Shown here one piece after another: positions 42,630-51,834 of a DNA stretch of 64,000 bases. The notes beneath the pieces are model-generated. The model saw only the letters and a program-made list of their open reading frames with translations, did no database searches and was not told where the DNA came from. A program made the position numbers and the translations under genes. The first letter of the stretch is position 1. Each line of letters opens with the position of its first letter. This DNA is from Roseiarcus sp963807735 (lineage in GTDB: Bacteria; Pseudomonadota; Alphaproteobacteria; Rhizobiales; Beijerinckiaceae): assembly GCA_963807735.1 (NCBI GenBank), contig CAWEDI010000016.1:1-64000 (forward strand), given 5' to 3'.

Positions 42630-45057
42630 TCAGTACAAGCCGCCGGTTCCGGAGCCGAGGCCGCGCTGCTCGACTTCGGGCGCGTTGTTGTTGCTCTGCG
42701 CGACCCCGCCACCGCCGCCGCCGCCGTACGAATCCGGCGGCGCCGTGCCCGGCTTGAACGCCTCCAGGATCGACCCCTGCCCGGTTGAGCGCGTGCCGGT
42801 ATGGACGTCGACCGAAATCAGCTTGATGCCCGGGGGTACGCGAAACGGCGTGTCCGGCGTGTCCTTCAGCGCGAGCTTCATGAAGTCGCGGAAGATCGGC
42901 GCGGTATAGAGCGCCGCCTGGGCGCTGTCGCCGAGCGAGCGCGGCTTGTCGTAGCCCATGAACACGCCGAAGGCGAGGTTCGGCGAATAGCCGACGAACC
43001 ACAGGTCCTTGGCGTCATTGGTCGTGCCCGTCTTGCCGGCGAGATGCTTTTTCACGTCCAGGATCGCCTGACCGGTGCCGCGCTGGATGACGCCCTCCAT
43101 GATCGAGGTGATCTGGTAGGCGGTCAGCGGGTCGGTGACGAGGTTGCGCGGGTCCTTGCGCTTGTCGATCAGCTTCGGCTCGTCCTGATTGGCCCATTTG
43201 GCGGCGTCGCAGCCCTCGCAGATGCGCTCGTCGTGGCGGTAGATCGTGTTGCCCCAGCGATCCTGGATGCGGTCGATCAGCGTCGCCTTGATCGGCATGC
43301 CGCCGTTGTCGAACATCGAGTAGCCGGTCACCATGCGCAGCACCGTGGTCTCGCCGGCGCCGAGCGACATCGCGAGATAGGGCGGCAGGTTGTCGTAGAT
43401 GCCGAACTTCTTGGCGTATTCCGCCACCAGCGGCATGCCGATGTCGCGCGCGAGCCGCACCGTCATCTGGTTGATCGAATGCTCGATGCCGTAGCGCAGC
43501 GTATGCGGGCCGCCCGACTTGCCCTCGAAATTCTCCGGCGTCCAGGTTTCGCCATTGCCCTGGTCGATCGTGATCGGCTCATCGAGCACGATCGAGGAGG
43601 GCGTATAGCCGTTGTCGAGCGCCGCGGCGTAGACGAACGGCTTGAACGAGGAGCCCGGCTGCCGCAGCGCTTGCGTCGCGCGGTTGAACTCGGACTGGTC
43701 GAACGAGAAGCCGCCGACCATCGCCAGCACGCGGCCGGTGAACGGGTCCATCGCCACCGAGGCGCCCGACACTTCCGGGATCTGGCGAAAGCGATATTCG
43801 TTGTTCTTGCCGGCGAGCGGCTCGACATAGACGACGTCGCCCGGCTTCACGATCTGCTTGAAACGCCGATAGGGAAACTGGTTGCCGGCGAAGTTGACCG
43901 TCGCCGTCTGGCGCTCCGGCGACAAATCGCCGGAGGAACTCGTGCTCGGGCTGCAAGCCGACGCGGACGGAACCATCGGTCACGTCGAGCGCGACGGCCA
44001 GCCGCCAGGGCTTGATGTCGCCGTATTCCGGAATCTGACCCAGCGCGACGCCCCAGTCCTGCCCGAGGTCGATCGATTTGACGACGCCGTGCCAGCCATG
44101 CGCCTCGTCGTAGCGCACGAGCCCGTCGACGAGCGCCTTGCGCGCCATCAGCTGCATTTTCGGATCGAGCGTGGTGCGGACGGAGAGCCCGCCCTCATAG
44201 AGTTTCTTCTCGCCATAGCGATCGAGCAATTCGCGCCGCACTTCTTCGGCAAAGAAGCCGCCGGCGATCGCGTCGGGGGTCAACACGCGCGGATGCACGG
44301 CGAGCGGCTCGGCGCGCGCCTCCTTGGCCTGCGCGTGGGTGACGTAGCCGTCCTCCTCCATGCGGCCGATCACGTAATTGCGCCGCTCGACCGCGCGATC
44401 ATGATCGCGGAACGGGTTCAGCGCGCTCGGCTCCTTCGGCAACGCCGCGAGATAGGCGACCTCAGCGACGGTGAGCTCGTGCACCGACTTGTTGAAATAG
44501 TTGAGCGCCGCGGCGGCGACGCCGTAATTGCCGAGGCCGAGGTAGATCTCGTTAAGATACAGTTCGAGGATCTTGTCCTTCGAGTAGGCGGACTCGATGC
44601 GCAGGCTCAACAGCACTTCGCGGATCTTGCGCTCGACGGTGCGGTCGGAGCTCAGCAGAAAATTCTTGGCGACCTGCTGGGTGATGGTCGAGGCGCCCTG
44701 GATGTGGCGATGACCCTCCGCGAACACGACCGCCGCGCGCAAAATGCCCTCGGGATCGAAGCCGCGATGGCTGTAAAAGTTCTTGTCTTCGGCCGAGATG
44801 AAGGCGCGTTTGACGAGATCCGGGATCGCCGACGACGGCAGATAGAGCCGGCGCTCGCGTGAATACTCGGCGAGCAGGCTGCCGTCGGCGGCGTGCACGC
44901 GGGTCATCACCGGCGGCTCGTAGTTCTTCAGGTGGCTGTAGTCCGGAAGATCCTGCTCGAACTTGAAGATGACGACCGCCGCCGCCGCCGCGGCGATCAC
45001 GAAGATGATCGCGCCGGTGGCGAACAGGAAGCCCAGAAACCGTCCGAGTGCCCGCAT
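42630..45057 (-). CDS. mrcA: Penicillin-binding protein 1A (bifunctional), with one frameshift
   Basis: From the ATG at 45057 it has a membrane anchor (residues 5-30), the GT51 glycosyltransferase (AEDKNFYSHRGFDPEGILRA, GASTITQQVAKN) and, after a shift near 43940, the transpeptidase: SSFKPFVYAAAL (SxxK), HSINQMTVRLA (SxN) and LAGKTGTTNDAK (KTG). It ends in a Gly/Asn-rich tail. The first frame reads VRVGLQPEHE and the second resumes SSGDLSPERQTATVNFAGN, so one extra base lies between. All catalytic residues are intact. With a gene this conserved, a sequencing error or very recent mutation is more likely than old decay. It makes and cross-links peptidoglycan at the inner membrane. Confidence 0.88.
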
Positions 45058-45172
45058 ATGCCCTTCCCTGAAGTTCGTCGCCAAGCGCCGAACCTCGCCG
45101 TCCGCCCGCATCACGGGGGACGGCGCCTTGTCAAACCGGCTCCGGGCCGTGTCGAGCCTAGTTGCGGCGAAA

Positions 45173-46426
45173 CTAAGGAGAGGACTTCGCGCCCGGCGCG
45201 CTCGCCGCCACCGAAGCCGCCGAGGAGTCGGCGGGGGCGAAGAACCCATCGATCGCCACGCGCACGGCGTCGGTCATTTTGTCGCGCCACGGCTCCGACT
45301 TGAGATTGGCGACGTCGCGGGCGTTGGAGAGGTAGCCAAGCTCCACCAGCACGGAGGGAAAATCCGGCGCCTTCAGCACGACGAAGCCGGCGGCGCGCTG
45401 CGGGTTGCGGTTGAGGGCGCCCGCCTCGCCGAGCTGCGCGACCAGGCCGCGCGAGAACTTGTGGGCGTAGATCCGCGTTTCCCGGCGTTTGAGGTCGAAC
45501 AGAATATCGGCGACGCCGGGATCGGCGGCTTTCCGCTCCTCCCCGGCCTGCCGGTCGGCGTCGTTCTCGCGCTCGGCGATGCGCTGCGCCTCGGCGTCGG
45601 AGGCGCGATCGGAGCAGGTGTAGACCGTCGTCCCCGAGACGTTCGCGGCTTCCTTCAGGGCGTCGGCGTGGAGCGAGACGAACAGCGAGGCGCCGGCGGC
45701 GCGCGCCTTGGCGACGCGATCCTCCAGCGACACGTATTGATCGCCGACCCGCGTCATCACGACCCGATAGCGGCCGGTCGCTTCGAGCTTGGCCCGCAAC
45801 GCGTCGGCGAATGCGTAGACCAGGGTCTTTTCGATAGCGCCGTCGAGGCCGAAGGCGCCGCCGTCGACGCCGCCGTGGCCAGGGTCGAGCACGACGACGG
45901 GCAGCCCCGGCGGCTTCGGCGCCGGTGCGGCGTCCGGCGTCTCGGCCGCGCTCGGCGGCGCGTGATCCTGCGTGGCGGCGGTGAAGGCGTCGCGGTCGCA
46001 AGCCTTCAGCTCGAGCGTCATGCGCGCCGCCTCGCGATTGGGCGCGAGCCGCCGCGTATCGACGCGAACGACGCAGGCGGTGCGCGCCAAATCCACCACC
46101 ACGCGCGATTTGCCGGGCCCGAACAGGCCGAAGCGGAACGCCTTGACGATGGCGCCGGACTTCGGCGCGGCGATCCGGCCGACCGCGGCGGCGAGGCGGA
46201 AGTCGACCTCGGGCATGTCGAGAACGATCCGGTCAGGCGACCCGATCTCCCGCGCGCGGCCGGCCAGCGGCGCGGAAAGATCGAACGAGAGCCGGGCCCG
46301 CTCGCCGTCGTCCAAGAGATGCGCCGCCGCGGCCACTGGCGGCGCCTCGGCGGCGAACGCCGGCGCGCCGCAGAGCGCGGCGACGATCGCCCACGCCGCC
46401 CGGCTCAAGTCGAAAACTCGCTTCAT
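45173..46426 (-). CDS. amiC: N-acetylmuramoyl-L-alanine amidase AmiC
   Basis: The 417-residue protein has a signal peptide (ending AFAAEA near residue 28), an AMIN domain (about 35-140) for septal/outer-membrane targeting, a Pro/Ala linker and a zinc Amidase_3 domain (about 175-400). Zinc and catalytic residues are visible: VVLDPGHGGVDGG (His), GAIEKTLVYAFAD (Glu), FVSLHADALKE (His) and VLVELGYLSNARD (Glu). It cuts the amide bond between MurNAc and the stem peptide during cell separation. It is upstream of mrcA on the same strand, the normal alphaproteobacterial order. Confidence 0.94.
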   Translation of the reverse strand: MKRVFDLSRAAWAIVAALCGAPAFAAEAPPVAAAAHLLDDGERARLSFDLSAPLAGRAREIGSPDRIVLDMPEVDFRLAAAVGRIAAPKSGAIVKAFRFGLFGPGKSRVVVDLARTACVVRVDTRRLAPNREAARMTLELKACDRDAFTAATQDHAPPSAAETPDAAPAPKPPGLPVVVLDPGHGGVDGGAFGLDGAIEKTLVYAFADALRAKLEATGRYRVVMTRVGDQYVSLEDRVAKARAAGASLFVSLHADALKEAANVSGTTVYTCSDRASDAEAQRIAERENDADRQAGEERKAADPGVADILFDLKRRETRIYAHKFSRGLVAQLGEAGALNRNPQRAAGFVVLKAPDFPSVLVELGYLSNARDVANLKSEPWRDKMTDAVRVAIDGFFAPADSSAASVAASAPGAKSSP

Positions 46427-46763
46427 TCCGGCTCCCGTCCGCGGGCTCTTAGCACTAATTGGGAGGCCGCGTTAACGGAGTGTTGCGCCGAGCCCGGCCT
46501 CGCCGCTTGCGAAAAATTACCCTGGGATCGCCGAATGGACCGGGCGCGCGGCGACGCGGAGCAATTCGACATTGGATTTACCTGCCTTGAGGTTTCAACT
46601 CGGAATAACGCAATGATTGCTGGCTATACGGAAATCTGTCAAATATAACTCGATTTTTTACTTCGATTTTCTGTCTCGCAATCTGGGATGACAAAATTAT
46701 TGCTTGCATCTCTCGCAACGTCATGTTAACGTTTTATTAACATATTTTGCGGCGGGGGCCGAG
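46427..46763. other. AT-rich intergenic region ahead of the exopolysaccharide locus
   Basis: No gene. From about 46580 on the sequence is sharply richer in A/T than neighbouring DNA, typical of a divergent regulatory region. It contains the CtrA-like site listed separately. Confidence 0.6.
46726..46741. promoter_or_regulatory. CtrA-like binding site (TTAA-N7-TTAAC)
   Basis: TTAACGTTTTATTAAC fits the full CtrA consensus exactly: TTAA, seven bases, TTAAC. It lies 23 bases before the proposed start of the Wza-like gene, so CtrA binding would overlap the promoter or transcription start. The presence of ccrM in the window shows that the CtrA-CcrM cell-cycle system is plausible here. Confidence 0.55.
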
Positions 46764-48011
46764 TTGCGTCGCGGATGCAACCATATTCCTTTTTGCTTGT
46801 TTTTCATGCTGCTTTTGGGCGGATGCACGATGTTGCCCGACAGCGGCCCGGGACGGCGCGACGTGGAGGCCAAGGCGAGCGTTTCGCTATTGAACGCCAG
46901 CGCCGACGCGATCCTCAAATATGCGTTCATCGACTTGAACAAGGACGTCCTGCCGTTTCTCGACGATCCCGGGCCGGGTTCGCTCTATCGGACGTTCGGC
47001 GCCGGCCAGGGGCCGGTGCCGGAATTGAAGGTCGGCGTCGGCGACACCGTGCAGGTGACGCTGTTCGAGGCGCAGGCGGGCGGGCTGTTCATCCCGACCG
47101 ACGCGGGCGCGCGGCCCGGCAATTACATCACGCTGCCCAACCAAACCGTCGACGGCAAAGGCTACATCACCGTCCCCTACGCGGGGCAAATTCACGTTGT
47201 CAATCGAAGCACTCCTGACATCCAGCGGGAAATCATCGACAAGTTGCGCAATCGCGCCATCGAGCCGCAAGCGCTGGTGACATTGGTCAACCAGATCTCC
47301 ACGCAAGTCACCGTCGTCGGCGATGTCGCCAACCCGAACAAATTTACAATCAACGCCTCGGGGGATCGCGTGACGGACGCGATTTCTCGCGCCGGAGGCC
47401 TCCGCAGCCCCGGCTACGAGGAATTCGTCACGCTCGAGCGACGGCTGAAGAAAGGCACCGTGTATTTCCTCAACCTGCTGCGCGATCCGCGCGAAAACGT
47501 GTTTGTTGCGCCCGGCGACATCCTCTACGTTCAGCAGAACCAGCGCGCCTTCCTCGCCTTCGGCGCCACGGGCGCAAGCGGGCAATTCAAATTCGGGCAA
47601 GAGTTCGTCAGCCTCAACGACGCCGTCGGCAAAGCCGGCGGCCTGTTGGACGCCCGCGCGGCGCCCGCCCAGGTGTTTGTCTACCGCGTCGAGGCGAGGA
47701 CAATCCTGGAGCAGATGGGCGCCAACTTGAAGGATTTCGCCGCCACCAGCGAGATGATCCCGACGATATTTCGCGTCAACCTTCGAGACCCCTCGGGCTT
47801 CTTCGCCGCCCGCCGATTCGCGATGCGCGACGACGACGTCATCTACGTCGACAACGCCGACCAGGTCGAAATCATCAAATTCCTGACGCTGCTGACCAGC
47901 GTGGCCAACAGCGGCGCCAACGTCGCGACCGACGTCGCCAACACCAAGGCGTCGATGGTCTACTTGCAGGGGCGATGCCAGGGCGCGTCCGCGCTGATTT
48001 CCTGCCCTTGA
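46764..48011 (+). CDS. Polysaccharide export lipoprotein (Wza-like)
   Basis: The proposed TTG start gives a lipoprotein signal (PFCLFFMLLLGGC, lipobox LGGC at about residue 21); an earlier TTG at 46704 is possible. The protein (415 residues) has the polysaccharide export domain (LKVGVGDTVQVTLFEAQAGG, NQTVDGKGYITVPYAGQI) and SLBB-type repeats (TQVTVVGDVANPNKFTINA, DAISRAGGLRSPGYEEF). It should form the outer-membrane channel for capsule or exopolysaccharide together with the tyrosine kinase encoded next. The C-terminal part is longer than in minimal Wza. Confidence 0.9.
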   Translation: MRRGCNHIPFCLFFMLLLGGCTMLPDSGPGRRDVEAKASVSLLNASADAILKYAFIDLNKDVLPFLDDPGPGSLYRTFGAGQGPVPELKVGVGDTVQVTLFEAQAGGLFIPTDAGARPGNYITLPNQTVDGKGYITVPYAGQIHVVNRSTPDIQREIIDKLRNRAIEPQALVTLVNQISTQVTVVGDVANPNKFTINASGDRVTDAISRAGGLRSPGYEEFVTLERRLKKGTVYFLNLLRDPRENVFVAPGDILYVQQNQRAFLAFGATGASGQFKFGQEFVSLNDAVGKAGGLLDARAAPAQVFVYRVEARTILEQMGANLKDFAATSEMIPTIFRVNLRDPSGFFAARRFAMRDDDVIYVDNADQVEIIKFLTLLTSVANSGANVATDVANTKASMVYLQGRCQGASALISCP

Positions 48012-48034
48012 AACGCAACGGCGCGCTATTGACT

Positions 48035-48050
48035 TAACGTTATTTTACCA
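48035..48050. promoter_or_regulatory. Near-match to CtrA box ahead of the tyrosine-kinase gene
   Basis: TTAACGTTATTTTACC fits TTAA-N7-TTAA with one change (TTAC). It shares the core TTAACGTT with the site at 46726, and lies about 150 bases before the kinase start. A second regulated promoter inside the locus is possible. Confidence 0.35.
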
Positions 48051-48195
48051 TAATATCAGATTTCACACGCAACTCCATGCAACTCACAAGTCGAAAGGGC
48101 CGGTCGTGAACGACGGAAGCTCGAAGTTCGTCGCCGCCGCGGCGGGCCTTGCTGCCCACTGAGAGGTCATTGCCGCGCGATCGGGAGCCGGGCGC

Positions 48196-50487
48196 TTGCA
48201 GCATCATCTCGACCCCGCGAAATTGTCCGCTTCAACCGCCGAGCGCGATTGGGGGCTCGCCTCGACGTCGATCGATTTCGATCAAATGCTGGCCGCGGTG
48301 CGGCGGCAGGCGCAGGTCATCGGGCTCGCCGCCGCCTCGACGCTGGCGTTGGCGATCGTCTATATCGCCGCCGCGGTTCCCCAGTACACGGCGACTTGCA
48401 GTCTCATCATCGACAGTCAAAAGGACAAATCCGGCCTGTCCGCCTCGATCGCCGAATTGACCTTTGACGCCGGCGCGATCGACAGCCAGGTGGAAGTTCT
48501 GCGGTCGGAAAGGATCGCGCTCGCCGTCGTTGCGTCGCAAAAACTCACCGAAGATCCCGAGTTCGCGGGCGCGACGAGATCGCTGATTGGCCGAATGCGA
48601 GCGCTCTTGCGCGTCGGCGATTGGCTGATGAATCGGGCGTCGGCGGGCGTCGAGGCCAACGCCGCAGTCGAACGCGCCGCTGTCACCCGGCTCAAGGAGA
48701 ATCTGGACGTCAAACGGGTCGCGCGCACGTATGTGCTGGCGATTTCCTACACCTCGGCCGATCGGGCCAAGGCCGCTCGGATCGCCAACGCATTCGCCGA
48801 CGCCTATGTCAACGACAACCTCGACGCCAAGCTTGAAGCGACGCGTCGCGCAGCAACCTGGCTGCAATCCCGGCTATCCGCGCTCAAACAGCAATCGCTC
48901 GACTCCGACCTCGCGATCCAAAGATTCAAGGCGGCGCAAGGCATCGTCGTCACGGGCGGCGATCGACCCGGTCTGATCTCCGACCAGCAGATGACGCAAT
49001 TGAACGAGCAGATCGTCACGGCGCGGGCGGACACGGCGCGAGCGGAAGCTCGATACGCGCAGATTCAAGAGCTGCTGCGATCGGGTCGCGTCGGCGCGAC
49101 AGTTCCGGATTCGCTCGCCAGCCCCGTGGTCAACGAACTGCGCGCGAAATTTCTTTCCGCCTCCAAGTTGGAGGCCGAGCTCGAGGCCAAACTCGGCGGC
49201 GCGCATATTCAGGTTCGCGAACTGAAGCGCGAGATGCAGGAGTTCAATCGCCTCATCTATGAGGAATTGCAAAGGACCGCCGAGAGCTATCGCAGCGAGG
49301 CGGAGGTCGACCGCGCCAAGGAGCAATCGTTGACGCGGTCGATGTCGAGCCTCGTCGGTCAGAGCGCGATCACCAATGAAACCATGGTCCAGCTTCGCGA
49401 ACTGGAGCGCGAGGCGGACGCCTATCGTTCGCTTTATCAGACGTTCATGCAGCGCTATCAGGACGCCTTGCAGCAGCAATCCTTCCCAGTCACCGAGGCG
49501 CGGGTCATCACCGCGGCCACGACGCCTGAAACGCAGAGCTTCCCGAAGCGCGGGCTCATCCTGGCGCTCTCGCTGGTTCTCGGACTGATGGCGGGCGGCG
49601 CCATCGGCGCCTTGCGCGAGTACCGTGATCGCGTCTTCCGCACCACCGCGCATGTGCGAGACGAGACCGGGCTCGCATTTCTCGGCCTGTTGCAATCCAT
49701 CGCGCCGCGCAAGGACCCCATCGTCGTCCCGCCCGCCGGCGACGAGCCGGGCGCCATCCAGTCGTCGCGACCGATCCAGCGATACGCGGTCGATCATCCG
49801 CTGTCGCACTTCTCCGAAATGCTGCGCGCGACCAAAGTCGCCGTCGACTTCGCCACCATCGATCAGAGGACAAAGATCGTCGGGATCATCTCCGCGCTTC
49901 CCGACGAGGGGAAATCAACGGTCGCGAAGAACCTCTCGTCGCTGCTGGCGCATATCGGGGCGACGACCCTGTTGGTTGACGCGGATCTGCGCAACCCCGG
50001 ACTCACGCGCAGTTTGGCGCGTCACGCGCTCTCCGGCCTGCTTGAGGCGCTGCGGCAGGAGCAACCGCTCGACGAGTATTTGCTGCTGGAGCCCGATTCG
50101 GGACTCTGGTTCCTGCCCGCGGTCATCAAGAAGCGCGTGCTGCATTCCAGCGAGGTGATCGCGTCCGGGGCCATGCGAACTCTGCTGATGGACGCTGCGG
50201 CGCGCTTCGATTATGTCATCGTCGATCTTCCGCCGCTCGCCGCGGTCGTCGACGTTCACGCCGCGAGTTCGCATTTCGACGCTTTCGTCCTGATCGTCGA
50301 ATGGGGACGGACGCCGCGCATTCTCGTCCAATCGCTGCTCGCCGCCGACGAAATCCTGCGTGAGAAGTGCGTCGGCGTTCTCTACAACAAAGTCGATCTG
50401 AAGCGGATGACGCTCTACGAGAGCTATGACGTTCGCGACTATCGCTATGGTTGGTACGGCGAGGAACGCCAAAAGGAAACGGTTTGA
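48196..50487 (+). CDS. Polysaccharide chain-length determinant / tyrosine autokinase (Wzc-like)
   Basis: The 763-residue protein has a Wzz-type domain with two membrane segments (about 44-65 and 450-470) around a periplasmic coiled coil, then a cytoplasmic BY-kinase domain: Walker A ALPDEGKSTVAKNLSS (Lys about 573), Walker A' TTLLVDADLRNPGLTR, Walker B YVIVDLPPLAAVVD, and a C-terminal tyrosine cluster (LYESYDVRDYRYGWYGEERQ). Autophosphorylation of the cluster controls polymer length and export. The start is a TTG with a distant GGGAG site; a longer frame does not exist. It overlaps nothing and is followed by glycosyltransferase genes. Confidence 0.93.
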   Translation: MQHHLDPAKLSASTAERDWGLASTSIDFDQMLAAVRRQAQVIGLAAASTLALAIVYIAAAVPQYTATCSLIIDSQKDKSGLSASIAELTFDAGAIDSQVEVLRSERIALAVVASQKLTEDPEFAGATRSLIGRMRALLRVGDWLMNRASAGVEANAAVERAAVTRLKENLDVKRVARTYVLAISYTSADRAKAARIANAFADAYVNDNLDAKLEATRRAATWLQSRLSALKQQSLDSDLAIQRFKAAQGIVVTGGDRPGLISDQQMTQLNEQIVTARADTARAEARYAQIQELLRSGRVGATVPDSLASPVVNELRAKFLSASKLEAELEAKLGGAHIQVRELKREMQEFNRLIYEELQRTAESYRSEAEVDRAKEQSLTRSMSSLVGQSAITNETMVQLRELEREADAYRSLYQTFMQRYQDALQQQSFPVTEARVITAATTPETQSFPKRGLILALSLVLGLMAGGAIGALREYRDRVFRTTAHVRDETGLAFLGLLQSIAPRKDPIVVPPAGDEPGAIQSSRPIQRYAVDHPLSHFSEMLRATKVAVDFATIDQRTKIVGIISALPDEGKSTVAKNLSSLLAHIGATTLLVDADLRNPGLTRSLARHALSGLLEALRQEQPLDEYLLLEPDSGLWFLPAVIKKRVLHSSEVIASGAMRTLLMDAAARFDYVIVDLPPLAAVVDVHAASSHFDAFVLIVEWGRTPRILVQSLLAADEILREKCVGVLYNKVDLKRMTLYESYDVRDYRYGWYGEERQKETV

Positions 50488-50555
50488 TTTTGCGGCGACA
50501 CAGCCGGCGCGTTCCGGCGCCCGGCAATGGCGCTGTAGAAGGGGGCGGAGCGACG

Positions 50556-51833
50556 GTGGCGAAAATCCTCATCTATGCGATGAACTACGCGCCGGAGACG
50601 GTCGGCGTCGGGCGCTATACGGCGGAGATTGCCGCCTATCTCGCCGATTCCGGCGACGACGTGGTCGTGGTGACGACTCCGCCACACTATCCCGAATGGC
50701 GGTTGCGCTCCCCTTACGCGCCCTATCGCTGGTATACGGAGCGCTGCGGACGCGCGACGATCCTGCGCTGTCCGCTCTACCTGCCAAACAAGAAAAGCGG
50801 GATTTGGCGGCTGATCCCGCCGCTGTCGTTCGCCATCAACTCGGCGCCCGTCGTGATATGGCGCATCTTGACTGGCCGTCCCGAGGTCGTGCTGTGCGTC
50901 GAGCCGACGTTGATCGGCGCGCCGGCCTTGTTGCTGGCGGCTCGCCTCGTCGGCGTGACCAGCGTGCTGCATGTGCAGGATCTTGAGGTCGACGCGGCCT
51001 TCGCGGTTGGCCGCCTGCCGGATTTCTCTTCGCTCAAGGCGTTTGCGTTCGCGTTCGAGCGCTTCTGTCTGCGCCGATTCGACCGCGTCGTCACGATCTC
51101 GACGCGAATGGCGGAGCAACTGATCGCGAAAGGCGTCGAGCCGGATCGACTTGCGGTCGTCCGCAATTGGGTCGATCTCGATCGCATCCGGCCAATAACG
51201 GGCGCCAGCGGCTATCGTCGCGAGCTGGGATTTGGCGATGGCGATCGCATTGTTCTCTATTCCGGCGCGCTCGGCGCGAAACAAGGGCTGGAAACGGCGC
51301 TCGACGCGATCGCGCGGCTCTCAAACCGGCCGGACATCAAATTCGTGTTGGCCGGCGAGGGACCGGCGAAGGCGCAAGTCGAGGCGCGCGCCGCCGCGCT
51401 GCCCAATCTCACCGTGCTGCCAATTCAACCCGAGGACCGTCTTAACGAGTTTCTCGGGCTCGCGGACGTTCATCTGCTCCCGCAATCCGCCGCCGTCGTC
51501 GATCTCGCGCTTCCTTCCAAACTCGGCGGGATGCTGGCGAGTGGTCGGCCGATCGTGGCGACGGCCCCGGCGGGATCGGAGATCGCCACCTTCCTGGGCG
51601 ACGCGGCGATCTGCGTAACGCCCGGCGACCCGGATGCGCTCGCCCGCGCCCTGGTCGAGACGCTTGATTGCCGAGACGACAACCGCGCGCAAATCGGCCG
51701 CCGCGCGGCGCTCGCCGCGCGGTTGTCGAAGACCGAGGCCTTGCGGGCGCTTGCGGGCGGTTTGACAAACGGAGCGCCGGCCGGGCGCGCAGAGGGCGTC
51801 GCGACGCGTGCGGACCTGGGCGGCTCGTTCTGA
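50556..51833 (+). CDS. Glycosyltransferase, WcaI-like (GT4)
   Basis: From the GTG at 50556 (GGAG five bases before) the 425-residue protein reads MAKILIYAMNYAPETVGVGR, the typical WcaI opening. The C-terminal donor domain has VLYSGALGAKQGLETALDAI, FVLAGEGPAKAQVEARAA and DVHLLPQSAAVVDLALPSKL. WcaI family enzymes add sugars such as fucose in colanic-acid-like polymers. The upstream frame extension lacks coding character. It is one base before the acyltransferase gene. Confidence 0.87.
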   Translation: MAKILIYAMNYAPETVGVGRYTAEIAAYLADSGDDVVVVTTPPHYPEWRLRSPYAPYRWYTERCGRATILRCPLYLPNKKSGIWRLIPPLSFAINSAPVVIWRILTGRPEVVLCVEPTLIGAPALLLAARLVGVTSVLHVQDLEVDAAFAVGRLPDFSSLKAFAFAFERFCLRRFDRVVTISTRMAEQLIAKGVEPDRLAVVRNWVDLDRIRPITGASGYRRELGFGDGDRIVLYSGALGAKQGLETALDAIARLSNRPDIKFVLAGEGPAKAQVEARAAALPNLTVLPIQPEDRLNEFLGLADVHLLPQSAAVVDLALPSKLGGMLASGRPIVATAPAGSEIATFLGDAAICVTPGDPDALARALVETLDCRDDNRAQIGRRAALAARLSKTEALRALAGGLTNGAPAGRAEGVATRADLGGSF

Positions 51834-51834
51834 T

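Noticed and set aside
44963..46648. 561-codon open frame on the plus strand
   Set aside because: Antisense to amiC and the mrcA 5' end; no coding character.
48106..48162. 18-codon open frame (GTG start) before the tyrosine-kinase gene as a leader peptide
   Set aside because: No attenuator structure or regulatory codons, and weak start context; could be chance.
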